Source: DASUBV01 sp035532295
GTDB taxonomy: Bacteria; Actinomycetota; Actinomycetes; Streptosporangiales; Streptosporangiaceae
Direction: 5' to 3'
Length of the DNA stretch: 64,000 nt
Assembly (NCBI GenBank): GCA_035532295.1
Contig: DATKRH010000247.1
Coordinates: forward strand, 1-64,000
Shown: in pieces, positions 51,810 to 60,213 of the stretch
Layout of the letters: each line of letters begins with the position of its first letter
Position numbering within the stretch: position 1 is the first letter of the stretch
Notes under the pieces: generated by a model
The model's database searches: none
What the model was told of the DNA's origin: nothing
The model's input: only the letters and a program-made list of their open reading frames with translations
Made by a program: the position numbers and the translations under genes

Positions 51810-52894
51810 GTGAGACCCTGCCGCACGACACCGCGACGGCGGGGCAGGGCGGGACCGACGATCTGCTGGTCCGCGTGGACAACCTGGTCAAGTACTTCCC
51901 GGTACGCGGCGGCGGGCTGATCAGCCGCACCGTCGCGCACGTCCAGGCCGTCGACGGCGTCTCCCTGACGATCGGCCGCGGCCAGACGATCGGCCTGGTC
52001 GGCGAGACCGGCTGCGGCAAGTCCACCCTGGCCCGGTGCATCGCGGGCCTGATCCCGGTCACGTCGGGAACGGTGACGTTCGAGGGCCAGAACATCACCA
52101 ACCTGTCCCGCCGGCAGATGCAGCCCTTCCGCCGGGAGATCCAGATGATCTTCCAGGACCCGTACGGGTCGCTCAACCCGCGCCGCCGGGTCGGGTCGAT
52201 CATCGGCGACCCGTTCGCCGTGCACAAGACCGCCTCCGGGAACGAGCGGAAGCGGGCCGTGCAGGAGCTGATGGAGCGCGTGGGGCTGAACCCCGAGCAC
52301 TACAACCGGTACCCGGCCGAGTTCTCCGGCGGCCAGCGGCAGCGGATCGGCGTCGCCCGGGCGCTGGCGCTGCGGCCCAAGCTGATCATCTGTGATGAGC
52401 CGGTCTCCGCCCTGGACGTGTCCATCCAGGCCCAGGTGCTCAACCTGCTCGCCGACCTGCAGCAGGACTACGGGCTGTCCTACCTGTTCATCGCCCACGA
52501 CCTGGAGGTCGTCCGGCACGTCAGCGACTCGGTGGTCGTCATGTACCTGGGCCGGATCGCCGAGGCCGGTCCCAAGGACCCGGTCTACGACGCGCCGCGC
52601 CACCCCTACACCAACGCGCTGCTGTCGGCCGCCCCGGCCGCCGACCCCGATGCCGCGGCCAGCCGGCAGCGGATCATCCTGACCGGGGACGTGCCGTCGC
52701 CGATCAACCCGCCGTCCGGCTGCCGGTTCCATCCGCGCTGCCCGAAGGCCGCCGAGCTCTGCGGCCAGCAGGATCCGCCGCTGGAGGTCAAGGCCGGCGA
52801 TCCCAGCACGCACGTCACCGCCTGCCACTTCCCCGTCGAGAAGGGCGAGGTCCTCGCCCGCTCGGGCCGTGCCTCCGGAGGGCAGCCGCGATGA
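51806..52894 (+). CDS. oppF: oligopeptide ABC transporter ATPase (OppF-like)
   Basis: The 362-residue protein has Walker A GETGCGKS, signature FSGGQRQRIGVARAL, Walker B LIICDEPVSALD and C-terminal cysteines (SGCRFHPRCPKAAELC). Its N terminus, VDNLVKYFPVRGGGL, is the usual OppF opening. Paired with OppD it forms the heterodimeric ATPase. It ends in an ATGA overlap with the permease gene. Confidence 0.92.
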   Translation: MSETLPHDTATAGQGGTDDLLVRVDNLVKYFPVRGGGLISRTVAHVQAVDGVSLTIGRGQTIGLVGETGCGKSTLARCIAGLIPVTSGTVTFEGQNITNLSRRQMQPFRREIQMIFQDPYGSLNPRRRVGSIIGDPFAVHKTASGNERKRAVQELMERVGLNPEHYNRYPAEFSGGQRQRIGVARALALRPKLIICDEPVSALDVSIQAQVLNLLADLQQDYGLSYLFIAHDLEVVRHVSDSVVVMYLGRIAEAGPKDPVYDAPRHPYTNALLSAAPAADPDAAASRQRIILTGDVPSPINPPSGCRFHPRCPKAAELCGQQDPPLEVKAGDPSTHVTACHFPVEKGEVLARSGRASGGQPR

Positions 52895-53943
52895 GCATCA
52901 GCGAGATCGAGTTCCAGGCCAGCACGGTCGAGAACGCGCCCGCCGAGGGCATTCAGGGCCGCAGCCAGTGGGCCCTGACCTGGCGGCGGCTGCGCCGCGA
53001 CAAGATGGCGATCGCCTCGATGATCGTGATCGTGCTCATCGCGGCGTGCGCGATCGCGGCGCCGTTGTTCGCGTCCCTGACCGGCCACGCGCCGAATAGC
53101 GTCTACCCCAACACGGGCCTGTCGGCCAGCGGCGGTCCGGTCTCGCCCGGCACCAGCGGCTTCCCGCTCGGCACCGACGAGCTCGGCCGGGACCTGTTCG
53201 TCCGGATCATGTACGGTGCGCAGATATCGCTGTTCGTCGGCATCGTCACGACCCTGATCGCCACCGTCGCGGGCGTCTCGCTCGGCCTGATCACCGGCTA
53301 CTTCGGCGGCTGGGTCGACGGGATCCTGGCCCGGTTCATCGACTCGGTGCTGGCCTTCCCGTATATCGTGCTGGCGCTCTCGCTGGCGGTGGTCTTCGGC
53401 CCGAGCCTGCCGATCGTCATCGGCGTCATCTCATTCTTCTCCTGGGCCGGCATCTCGCGGGTCGTCCGCGGCCAGGCGCTGTCCATCAAGGAGAAGGAGT
53501 ACATCGAGGCGGCCCGGTCCCTTGGCGCCGGGCCGTGGCGGATCATGTTCATCGACATCCTGCCGAATCTGCTCGCGCCGGTGCTGGTCCTGGCGACGCT
53601 GTCCATCCCCGCCGCGATCACCTTCGAGGCGACGCTGGACTACCTCGGCCTGGGCGTGCCGCCGCCGACCGCGACCTGGGGCAACATCCTGTCCGGCGCC
53701 CAGTCGTACTACAGCGTCGCCTGGTGGTACCTGGTCTTCCCGGCGCTGGCCCTGGTCATCACGACGATCGCCTTTAACCTGCTCGGCGACGGCGTGCGGG
53801 ACGCGATGGACCCGCGTACGGAGCGCGTGTTCGCGGCCGGGCGCGGGAAGCGCGGGAAGCGCAAGAAGCGCACCACCGCCGCGAACCCGCCCGCCCCCCA
53901 GCTTCCCGACCCGCCGCGGCAAGCTATGCCGCCGACCGCCTGA
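52891..53943 (+). CDS. oppC: oligopeptide ABC transporter permease (OppC/DppC-like)
   Basis: The 350-residue protein has an N-terminal cytoplasmic tail, TM1 (IASMIVIVLIAACAIAAPLF), the LGTDELGRDLFVRIMYGAQ loop typical of DppC, and the EAA motif EAARSLGAGPWRIMFIDILPN that contacts the ATPases. About six helices. The C terminus is a basic tail (GKRGKRKKRTTA). Confidence 0.9.
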   Translation: MSISEIEFQASTVENAPAEGIQGRSQWALTWRRLRRDKMAIASMIVIVLIAACAIAAPLFASLTGHAPNSVYPNTGLSASGGPVSPGTSGFPLGTDELGRDLFVRIMYGAQISLFVGIVTTLIATVAGVSLGLITGYFGGWVDGILARFIDSVLAFPYIVLALSLAVVFGPSLPIVIGVISFFSWAGISRVVRGQALSIKEKEYIEAARSLGAGPWRIMFIDILPNLLAPVLVLATLSIPAAITFEATLDYLGLGVPPPTATWGNILSGAQSYYSVAWWYLVFPALALVITTIAFNLLGDGVRDAMDPRTERVFAAGRGKRGKRKKRTTAANPPAPQLPDPPRQAMPPTA

Positions 53944-53957
53944 GGACCTGAATCACG

Positions 53958-54926
53958 ATGGCACTTGCGCGCTTCCTGATCCGCAGGATCCTGTCCGGCA
54001 TCCTCGTCCTGTGGGTCGTCAGCTCCCTCGCGTTCTTCCTGTTCTTCGCCAGGAACCCGGAGATCGTCGCCCGGCAGCTCGCCGGCCGCGCCGCGACCAC
54101 GGAGATCCTCCAGGAGGTGACCCGCAACCTCGGCCTCAACCAGCCGATCCTGACGCAGTACTGGCACTTCCTGGGCCGGGTGGTGCACGGCAACCTGGGC
54201 CTGTCGTACTACAACGGCGGCGTCACGGTGGTCTCCATCGTCGGCCGGGACCTGCCGAGGACCGCGTCCGTGCTGGTCGGCGGCGTGGTCATCTGGCTGG
54301 TCGTGGGCCTGGCCGTCGGTATTCTCAGCGCCACCAGGGCCCGCAGCCTGTTCGACCGGCTGGCGACCGTCGGCGTCCTGGTCGGCCTGTCGATGCCGAC
54401 CTTCGTGCTGGGCGAGATCCTGCTGCTCGCGATCTACCTGCCGCTCAACGAGCACGGTTACCACCTGGTCAATACCGGCTACGTCGGCCTCTCGTCCGGG
54501 TTCGTCCCCTGGGCGGAGGCACTGATCCTGCCCTGGATCACCCTGGCCACCGTGCAGGCGGCCGTCTACACGCGGCTGTCGCGCGGGTCCCTCCTCGACA
54601 CGCTCGGCGACGATTACATCCGGACCGCCCGGGCCAAGGGCCTGACCGAGCGGCGCGTCATCTACCGGCACGCGCTGCGGGGCGCGCTGACGCCCGTGGT
54701 CTCCCAGCTCGGCATCGACGTCGGCGTCCTGCTCGGCGGCGTGGTCGTGGTGGAGCAGGTGTTCGGCATCGGCGGCCTGGGCCAGGACGCGGTCAGCGCC
54801 ATCAGCAACGGCGACCTGCCGGTGATCCTGGCCTTCGTCATGCTGGCGGCGGCCTTCGTGGTGATCGCCAACATCATCGTGGACGTGCTCTACGCGGTGC
54901 TCGACCCCAGGGTCCGCATCTCCTGA
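53958..54926 (+). CDS. oppB: oligopeptide ABC transporter permease (OppB/DppB-like)
   Basis: The 322-residue protein has the DppB/OppB pattern: N-terminal TM, LGLNQPILTQYWHFLGRVVHGNLG, and the EAA loop YIRTARAKGLTERRVIYRHA. About six helices. It comes last in the operon, whereas most opp operons have the permeases before the ATPases. Its last 37 bases overlap the 3' end of menD on the other strand. Confidence 0.9.
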   Translation: MALARFLIRRILSGILVLWVVSSLAFFLFFARNPEIVARQLAGRAATTEILQEVTRNLGLNQPILTQYWHFLGRVVHGNLGLSYYNGGVTVVSIVGRDLPRTASVLVGGVVIWLVVGLAVGILSATRARSLFDRLATVGVLVGLSMPTFVLGEILLLAIYLPLNEHGYHLVNTGYVGLSSGFVPWAEALILPWITLATVQAAVYTRLSRGSLLDTLGDDYIRTARAKGLTERRVIYRHALRGALTPVVSQLGIDVGVLLGGVVVVEQVFGIGGLGQDAVSAISNGDLPVILAFVMLAAAFVVIANIIVDVLYAVLDPRVRIS

Positions 54927-56731
54927 GCGACCTGAGTGACGGCGGCGTGAGTGACAGCGGCGGCGGCCCGGCCCAGCGAAGCGCGCAGGGCCGTGCCCGC
55001 CGCCCGGTCCGTGCGCACCTCCACCAGGCGCAGCCCGGCCGCACCCTCCAGTAGCGCGCCCGGCAGCTCGGCGGGCCTGGTGACCCTGACATAACGAAGC
55101 CCCACGGCGCCGGCCAGCTGGCGCAGGTCGGTGCCGTGCGGCGTGCCGAAGACCCGCTCAAACGGCCCGGCGAACGCGGCCTGCTCCAGTCCGGAGAAGA
55201 TCCCGCCGCCGTCGTTGTTCACGACGATCAGGCACAGGTCCGGACGCGGCTCCTCCGGGCCGAGCACCAGGCCCGCGGCGTCATGCAGCAGCGCCAGGTC
55301 ACCCAGCAGGGCCACGGCGGGACCACCGCCGCCGGCCTGATGCGCCAGCGCCGCACCGATCGCCGAGGACACCAGCCCGTCGATGCCGCTGGCGCCCCGG
55401 CTGGCCAGCACGCGCAGGCCCGGCCTCGGCGCCAGGTGCCGGTCCAGGTCGCGGATCGGCAGGCTGGAGCCGGCCCACAGCAGAGCGCCGTCGGGCAGCA
55501 GGGCTCCCAGGTCGCGGGCCAGCCGCGGCTCGCTGAGATAGTCGCCCTGCTCCAGCAGCGCGTCTACCGCGCTACGCGCCGCCGATCCGGTGGCGAGCCA
55601 CCCCGCCAGCCAGCCGGAGTCACGGGCGTCAGCGGGCCGCCCGGCCAGCCGGATCGCGCCGGCCACGTCGGTGGCGCTGCGCGCCGGATCGGCCCAGCGC
55701 CCGCCGCCCTGGGCCAGTACGACATGCCGGGCTGGCGGCCCGCCGCCCGGCCCGCCGCCCGGCCCGCGCAAGAACGCGAGCTGCCCGCGCGACAGTCCCG
55801 GCCGGCCGGCGGAGACGATCACGTCCGGCCGGTGCGCGGCGGCAAACTCGGGCGAGTCGAGCAGGTACTGGTAGGCGGGCACGGCCGCGGCGCCGTGCCG
55901 CGCGTTCGAGGACGGCTCGGCGAGCAGCGGCCAGCCCGCGGCCTCCGCGAGCCCGGCCAGCGGCGCCGGGTCGTAGCTGCCATCCCCGCAGACGACCACG
56001 CCGCGCTCGGTCCACGGCAGCTCGACCACTCCCGCGGCCGCCGCCGGCGGCCCGGCGAACGTGGTCCAGGGCGCGCCGCCCGCCCGGCCAGCGATGCTGT
56101 CAGGCCACCCGCCGTCGGCCGCGACCGGATCGGGAACCAGCTGATCGGGAACCAGCGGCTCCGGAACCAGCGGCTCCGGAACCAGCGGCTCCCGGAAGGG
56201 CAGGTTGAGGTGGACCGGGCCCGGCAGCCCGCCGGCGCCGCCCGACGCCTGCGCCCAGGCGCGGCAGGCCAGCGATCGCCAGTAACCCGCCTGGCCGGGC
56301 GCGGCCTGCGCCACGCCGACCTCGCAGAACCAGCGAACCGCTCCCCCGTACAACTTGACCTGGTCAATCGTCTGATTCGCGCCCGTGCCGCGCAGCTCGG
56401 GCGGCCGGTCCGCGGTGAGCACGATCAGCGGCACGCCCGACTCGTCCGCCTCGATGACCGCGGCGTGAAAGTGCGCGGCGGCCGTGCCCGACGTGCAGAC
56501 GACCGCGACAGGCCTGCCGCTGGACTTGGCCAGCCCCAGCGCGAGGAACGCTGCCGACCGCTCGTCGATCCGCACATGCAGCCTCAGGCGCGTGCCAGCC
56601 CCCGCACTCGCGTCAAACAAGGCCAGGGCCAGGGCCGCGCTCCGCGATCCGGGCGCCACCACCGCCTCGCGCAGGCCGCACCGGATCAGCTCGTCGGTGA
56701 GCACGGTCGCCTGCGCGGTCGACGGGTTCAC
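54890..56731 (-). CDS. menD: 2-succinyl-5-enolpyruvyl-6-hydroxy-3-cyclohexene-1-carboxylate synthase
   Basis: From the GTG at 56731 (GTGA overlap with the menC stop) the protein is 613 aa, a little longer than the usual 550. It has the thiamine-enzyme core: LREAVVAPGSRSAALALAL with HVRIDERSAAFLALG, VVCTSGTAAAHFHAAVIEA, LTADRPPEL, and the ThDP/Mg motif running from GDLALLHD to NNDGGGIFSGL. Extra length comes from Gly/Pro-rich linkers and a VPEPL repeat (around 56145-56200). It condenses isochorismate with 2-oxoglutarate. Confidence 0.92.
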   Translation of the reverse strand: MNPSTAQATVLTDELIRCGLREAVVAPGSRSAALALALFDASAGAGTRLRLHVRIDERSAAFLALGLAKSSGRPVAVVCTSGTAAAHFHAAVIEADESGVPLIVLTADRPPELRGTGANQTIDQVKLYGGAVRWFCEVGVAQAAPGQAGYWRSLACRAWAQASGGAGGLPGPVHLNLPFREPLVPEPLVPEPLVPDQLVPDPVAADGGWPDSIAGRAGGAPWTTFAGPPAAAAGVVELPWTERGVVVCGDGSYDPAPLAGLAEAAGWPLLAEPSSNARHGAAAVPAYQYLLDSPEFAAAHRPDVIVSAGRPGLSRGQLAFLRGPGGGPGGGPPARHVVLAQGGGRWADPARSATDVAGAIRLAGRPADARDSGWLAGWLATGSAARSAVDALLEQGDYLSEPRLARDLGALLPDGALLWAGSSLPIRDLDRHLAPRPGLRVLASRGASGIDGLVSSAIGAALAHQAGGGGPAVALLGDLALLHDAAGLVLGPEEPRPDLCLIVVNNDGGGIFSGLEQAAFAGPFERVFGTPHGTDLRQLAGAVGLRYVRVTRPAELPGALLEGAAGLRLVEVRTDRAAGTALRASLGRAAAAVTHAAVTQVAQEMRTLGSSTA

Positions 56732-57762
56732 CGCGCCCTGGCCCCCGGCCCAGGCAGCACCGCGCTCGGCAGGCCGGTCGCCGGCAGGCCGAGAAAGCCC
56801 GCCGCGGCGGCCATCCTGGCCTGCCACGGCGCCGGGTCTACCTCCCAACGGGACAGCCGGGCCAGATCCACGTCCGCGCGCCGGACCGGCAGCTCGCCAT
56901 CCCGCTCGGCCAGCGGCTCGGTGCTCACGTCGCCGGTCAGCAGCGACATCGTGGCCAGCCCGCAGGCGTAGTCCAGCTCCGGCAGCGCGGCGGCCAGGGC
57001 CACCCCTGCGGCCAGGCCGACCGAGGACTCCACGGCGCTCGACACCACCGCCGGCAGCCCGCAGGCCGCCGCGATCTCCAGGGCCGCCGCCACCCCGCCG
57101 AGCGGCTGCGCCTTAATGACCACGATGTCGGCCGCGCCCGCCACCCGGACGGCGAGCGGGTCCTCCGCGCGGCGGATCGACTCGTCGGCGGCCACCGGCA
57201 CCTCGACCCGGCGGCGCAGCGCGGCCAGTTCGTCCAGCGTCGCGCACGGCTGCTCGGCGTACTCCAGCCCGAACGGAGCTAGCGCCCGCAGCATCCGGGT
57301 GGCCTGCTCGACATCCCAGGCCGCGTTGGCGTCAATCCGCAGCTTCCCCGCCGGGCCGAGCGCATCGCGCACCGCCTCCACCCTGGCCACGTCCGCCGCC
57401 TCCGGCTGCCCCGGCTCGGCCACCTTCACCTTCGCCGTCCGGCAGCCCGAGCCCGCCACGATCGCGTGCGCCTGCGCCGGGCCGACCGCGGGCACGGTCA
57501 CGTTGACCGGCACCCGCCCCCGGACCGGCGCCGGCCAGCCCACCAGGGCGGCCTCCAGGGCGCAGCGCAGCCAGCGCGCGCACTCGCGCGGCCCGTACTC
57601 CGCGAACGGCGAGAACTCGCCCCACCCCGCCGGCCCGGCCAGCAGCGCGCCCTCACGCACCGTGATGCCGCGAAAGCGGGTCCGCATCGGGATCGCGAAG
57701 GCCCGCGCGGACCCGAGCATCGCCGGCCAGTCACCGGCGGCCCGCCGGACCAGATCGTCCAC
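56728..57762 (-). CDS. menC: o-succinylbenzoate synthase
   Basis: The 344-residue enolase-superfamily enzyme has the KxK general base pair region TAKVKVAE, metal ligands in LRIDANAAWD, LEYAEQPC and VAADESI, and the second lysine in VVIKAQPLGG. It dehydrates SHCHC to o-succinylbenzoate. The GTG at 57762 is two bases from the menB stop. The next gene, menD, overlaps by 4 bases. Confidence 0.92.
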   Translation of the reverse strand: MDDLVRRAAGDWPAMLGSARAFAIPMRTRFRGITVREGALLAGPAGWGEFSPFAEYGPRECARWLRCALEAALVGWPAPVRGRVPVNVTVPAVGPAQAHAIVAGSGCRTAKVKVAEPGQPEAADVARVEAVRDALGPAGKLRIDANAAWDVEQATRMLRALAPFGLEYAEQPCATLDELAALRRRVEVPVAADESIRRAEDPLAVRVAGAADIVVIKAQPLGGVAAALEIAAACGLPAVVSSAVESSVGLAAGVALAAALPELDYACGLATMSLLTGDVSTEPLAERDGELPVRRADVDLARLSRWEVDPAPWQARMAAAAGFLGLPATGLPSAVLPGPGARAR

Positions 57763-57763
57763 G

Positions 57764-58594
57764 CTAGGGGCGCCGCGGGAACTGGCTGAAGTCCGGCGCA
57801 CGCTTGTCCACGTAAGCGTCGCGGCCCTCCTGCGCTTCCTCGCTCATGTAGTAGAGCATCGTCGCGTCGCCGGCGAACTGCTGCAGGCCCGCCGCGCCGT
57901 CGGTGACCGCGTTCAGCGCGCCCTTCAGCATCCGCAGCGCCAGCGGCGACTTGGCGAGCATCTCGCGCGCCCAGGCCACCGTTACTTCCTCTAGCTGGTC
58001 CAGCGGGACGACCGTGTTGACCAGGCCCATCTGCAGGGCCTCCGCCGCGCTGTACTGGCGGCACAGGTACCAGATCTCGCGCGCCTTCTTGAGCCCGACC
58101 GTGGCCGCCAGCAGCGAGGAGCCGTAGCCCGCGTCGAACGACCCCACTTTGGGGCCCGTCTGGCCGAACACCGCGTTCTCCGCGGCGATCGTCAGGTCGC
58201 AGCAGACATGCAGGACGTGGCCGCCGCCGATCGCGTAGCCAGCCACCATAGCGATCACCGGCTTCGGCGTGCGGCGGATCTGCACCTGCAGGTCGAGCAC
58301 GTTCAGCCGGCCCACGCCGCGGGCGTCCGCGTAGCCGTCGTCGCCGCGGATCCGCTGGTCGCCCCCCGAGCAGAACGCCTTGTCCCCCGCCCCCGTCAGG
58401 ATTATCACGCCGATCTCCGCGTCGTCGCGGGCCACGTTAAAGGCGTGCGACAGCTCGAACAGCGTCGTCGGCCGGAAGGCGTTGCGCACCTCGGGCCGGT
58501 TGATGGTGATCTTGGCGATGCCCTCGGCCATCTCGTAGATGATGTCGCTGTAGTCTCGCCCGCCCGCCGGTCCCGACGCTTTCCAGTCGACCAC
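57764..58594 (-). CDS. menB: 1,4-dihydroxy-2-naphthoyl-CoA synthase
   Basis: The 276-residue crotonase-fold enzyme matches MenB: SDIIYEMAEGIAKITINRPEVRNAFRP is the diagnostic N terminus (shown in parts: EGIAKITINRPEVRNAF), FCSGGDQRIRG, and AIGGGHVLHVCCDLTIAAEN forms the oxyanion hole. VGSFDAGYGSS carries the acid residue. It cyclises o-succinylbenzoyl-CoA. First gene of menB-menC-menD; a promoter shared with divergent menE should lie at 58595-58654. Confidence 0.93.
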   Translation of the reverse strand: MVDWKASGPAGGRDYSDIIYEMAEGIAKITINRPEVRNAFRPTTLFELSHAFNVARDDAEIGVIILTGAGDKAFCSGGDQRIRGDDGYADARGVGRLNVLDLQVQIRRTPKPVIAMVAGYAIGGGHVLHVCCDLTIAAENAVFGQTGPKVGSFDAGYGSSLLAATVGLKKAREIWYLCRQYSAAEALQMGLVNTVVPLDQLEEVTVAWAREMLAKSPLALRMLKGALNAVTDGAAGLQQFAGDATMLYYMSEEAQEGRDAYVDKRAPDFSQFPRRP

Positions 58595-58654
58595 AGCTCA
58601 CCCTCCCGCTCACCCTCAAGCCGATCCCTAATCTGCCCGGTTAACCTTACGTCC

Positions 58655-59995
58655 GTGAGTTCCCGCCCCCTGCACGCGGTCCTGCTCCCGCCCTCGCCGG
58701 GCGGCGGCCGCCTACTAGAGGCCCTGGCCGACGCCCTCGACGGCAGCGGCCCCGCCATCCTGCCGCTGGATCCTGGTCTACCCCCGGCGCGGCTCCAGCA
58801 AGTACTCGACGCCTTCGCGCCGTCCGCCATTGAAACCTCAGACGGCATTCAGCGGACAGTTCTCCCCGCCCCGCCCGCCCATGCCGCCCCGCCCGCCCGT
58901 GCCGCCCCGCCCGGCTCTGCAGCCCCGCCCGGCTCTGCCGCCCCGCCCGCCCCGGCCGGTCCCGGCGTCGAGCCAGACATCGCCGTCGTCGTCGCCACCT
59001 CCGGCTCGACCGGCCAGCCCAAGGGTGTCGAGCTCACCGCGGCTGCGCTGCGGGCATCGGCGGCCAGTTCCCTGACCCGGATCGGCGCCCGGCCCGGTCA
59101 GCGCTGGCTGTCCTGCCTGCCCGGCTTTCACGTCGCCGGCCTCCAGGTGCTCGTCCGGTCCTTGCTGGCCGGCGTCGACCCGGTCGTCATCGCGCGGGTC
59201 GACGCACAGGCTGTCGCCAGCGCGGGCTGCGCCCACGTCTCGCTGGTCCCCACCCAGCTGCGCCGCCTGCTGGACGCCGGGGCGCCGCTCGCCGAGTTCG
59301 ACACCATCCTGCTCGGCGGCGCGGCCCCGCCCGCCGGGCTGCTGGACGAGGCCCGGGCCGCGGGCGCGCGCGTCGTCGTGACCTACGGCATGTCCGAGAC
59401 CTGCGGCGGATGTGTCTACGATGGCTGGCCGCTAGACGGTGTGCAGGTGGACATCGACGACGCCGGGCTGATCGGGATCGCCGGGCCCGTGCTCTTCTCC
59501 GGCTACCGGCCCCCTGGCGCTGATGGCGGGACCGGCGGTGCCGGGAGCCGGGTCGGCGGTACCGCGAGCCGGCCCGCCGGCACCGAGCGCGGGCTCAGCG
59601 GCCGCTGGTTCCGTACCTCCGACCTCGGCTCGCTCGACGCCGACGGCCGCCTGACCGTCCGCGGCCGGGCCGACGACGTGATTAACACCGGCGGCGAGAA
59701 AGTGGTGCCCGGCGAGGTCGAGGCCGTGCTGGGAACCATCGACGGGGTCAAGGACGTTGTGGTGGTCGGGGTGCCCGACGCGGACTGGGGTGAGATCGTC
59801 ACCGCGGTCGTCGTCCCGGCCAATCCGGCGACGCCGCCGGACCTTGGCCACCTCCGTGCACACCTGCGGGGGAGGCTGCCAGGCTACGCGGCGCCCCGTC
59901 GGATGGTGCTGGCGGCGGAGCTACCGATGCTGCCATCCGGCAAACCGGACAGAATCGCCCTGCGTGCCGCCGGACAGCGGGAATCCGGTAAATAG
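58655..59995 (+). CDS. menE: o-succinylbenzoate-CoA ligase
   Basis: From the GTG at 58655 the protein is 446 aa. The AMP-binding core has P-loop VVVATSGSTGQPKGVEL, LLGGAAPPAGLLDEA, VVTYGMSETCGG, the hinge region WFRTSDLGSLDADGRL, and the C-terminal lysine LPSGKPDRIALR. It activates o-succinylbenzoate for MenB. A Pro/Ala/Gly repeat (AAPPGSAAPPGSAAPP, near 58880-58945) forms a linker ahead of the P-loop and a Gly-rich repeat lies near 59515-59560. Upstream open frame to 58208 is antisense to menB and excluded. Confidence 0.9.
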   Translation: MSSRPLHAVLLPPSPGGGRLLEALADALDGSGPAILPLDPGLPPARLQQVLDAFAPSAIETSDGIQRTVLPAPPAHAAPPARAAPPGSAAPPGSAAPPAPAGPGVEPDIAVVVATSGSTGQPKGVELTAAALRASAASSLTRIGARPGQRWLSCLPGFHVAGLQVLVRSLLAGVDPVVIARVDAQAVASAGCAHVSLVPTQLRRLLDAGAPLAEFDTILLGGAAPPAGLLDEARAAGARVVVTYGMSETCGGCVYDGWPLDGVQVDIDDAGLIGIAGPVLFSGYRPPGADGGTGGAGSRVGGTASRPAGTERGLSGRWFRTSDLGSLDADGRLTVRGRADDVINTGGEKVVPGEVEAVLGTIDGVKDVVVVGVPDADWGEIVTAVVVPANPATPPDLGHLRAHLRGRLPGYAAPRRMVLAAELPMLPSGKPDRIALRAAGQRESGK

Positions 59996-60213
59996 GACAA
60001 CACGACGCCGACAAATCAGGACAGCCGAGAAACCCCCTCGGGCGCAAAGCAGCTGCACGGGAACATTCAGCCGTGCTATGCGTTACAAGATAGTGCGCGT
60101 ACTTGAGACTGCCAAGTGCGCGCAGCCCCGCCCACAAACTTAGTCGCCCGCCACAGGACGCAGTGAGCGGCGCATGCGCGAGCGCGAGATGCGCCCACGA
60201 AGGGAGGTGCCTC
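59996..60213. promoter_or_regulatory. upstream region of the sigma factor gene
   Basis: No gene is seen in these 218 bases. The stretch is AT-richer around 60060-60110 (for example TTACAAGATAG) and ends with the GAAGGGAGGTG ribosome site. I could not choose a promoter with confidence. Confidence 0.35.
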
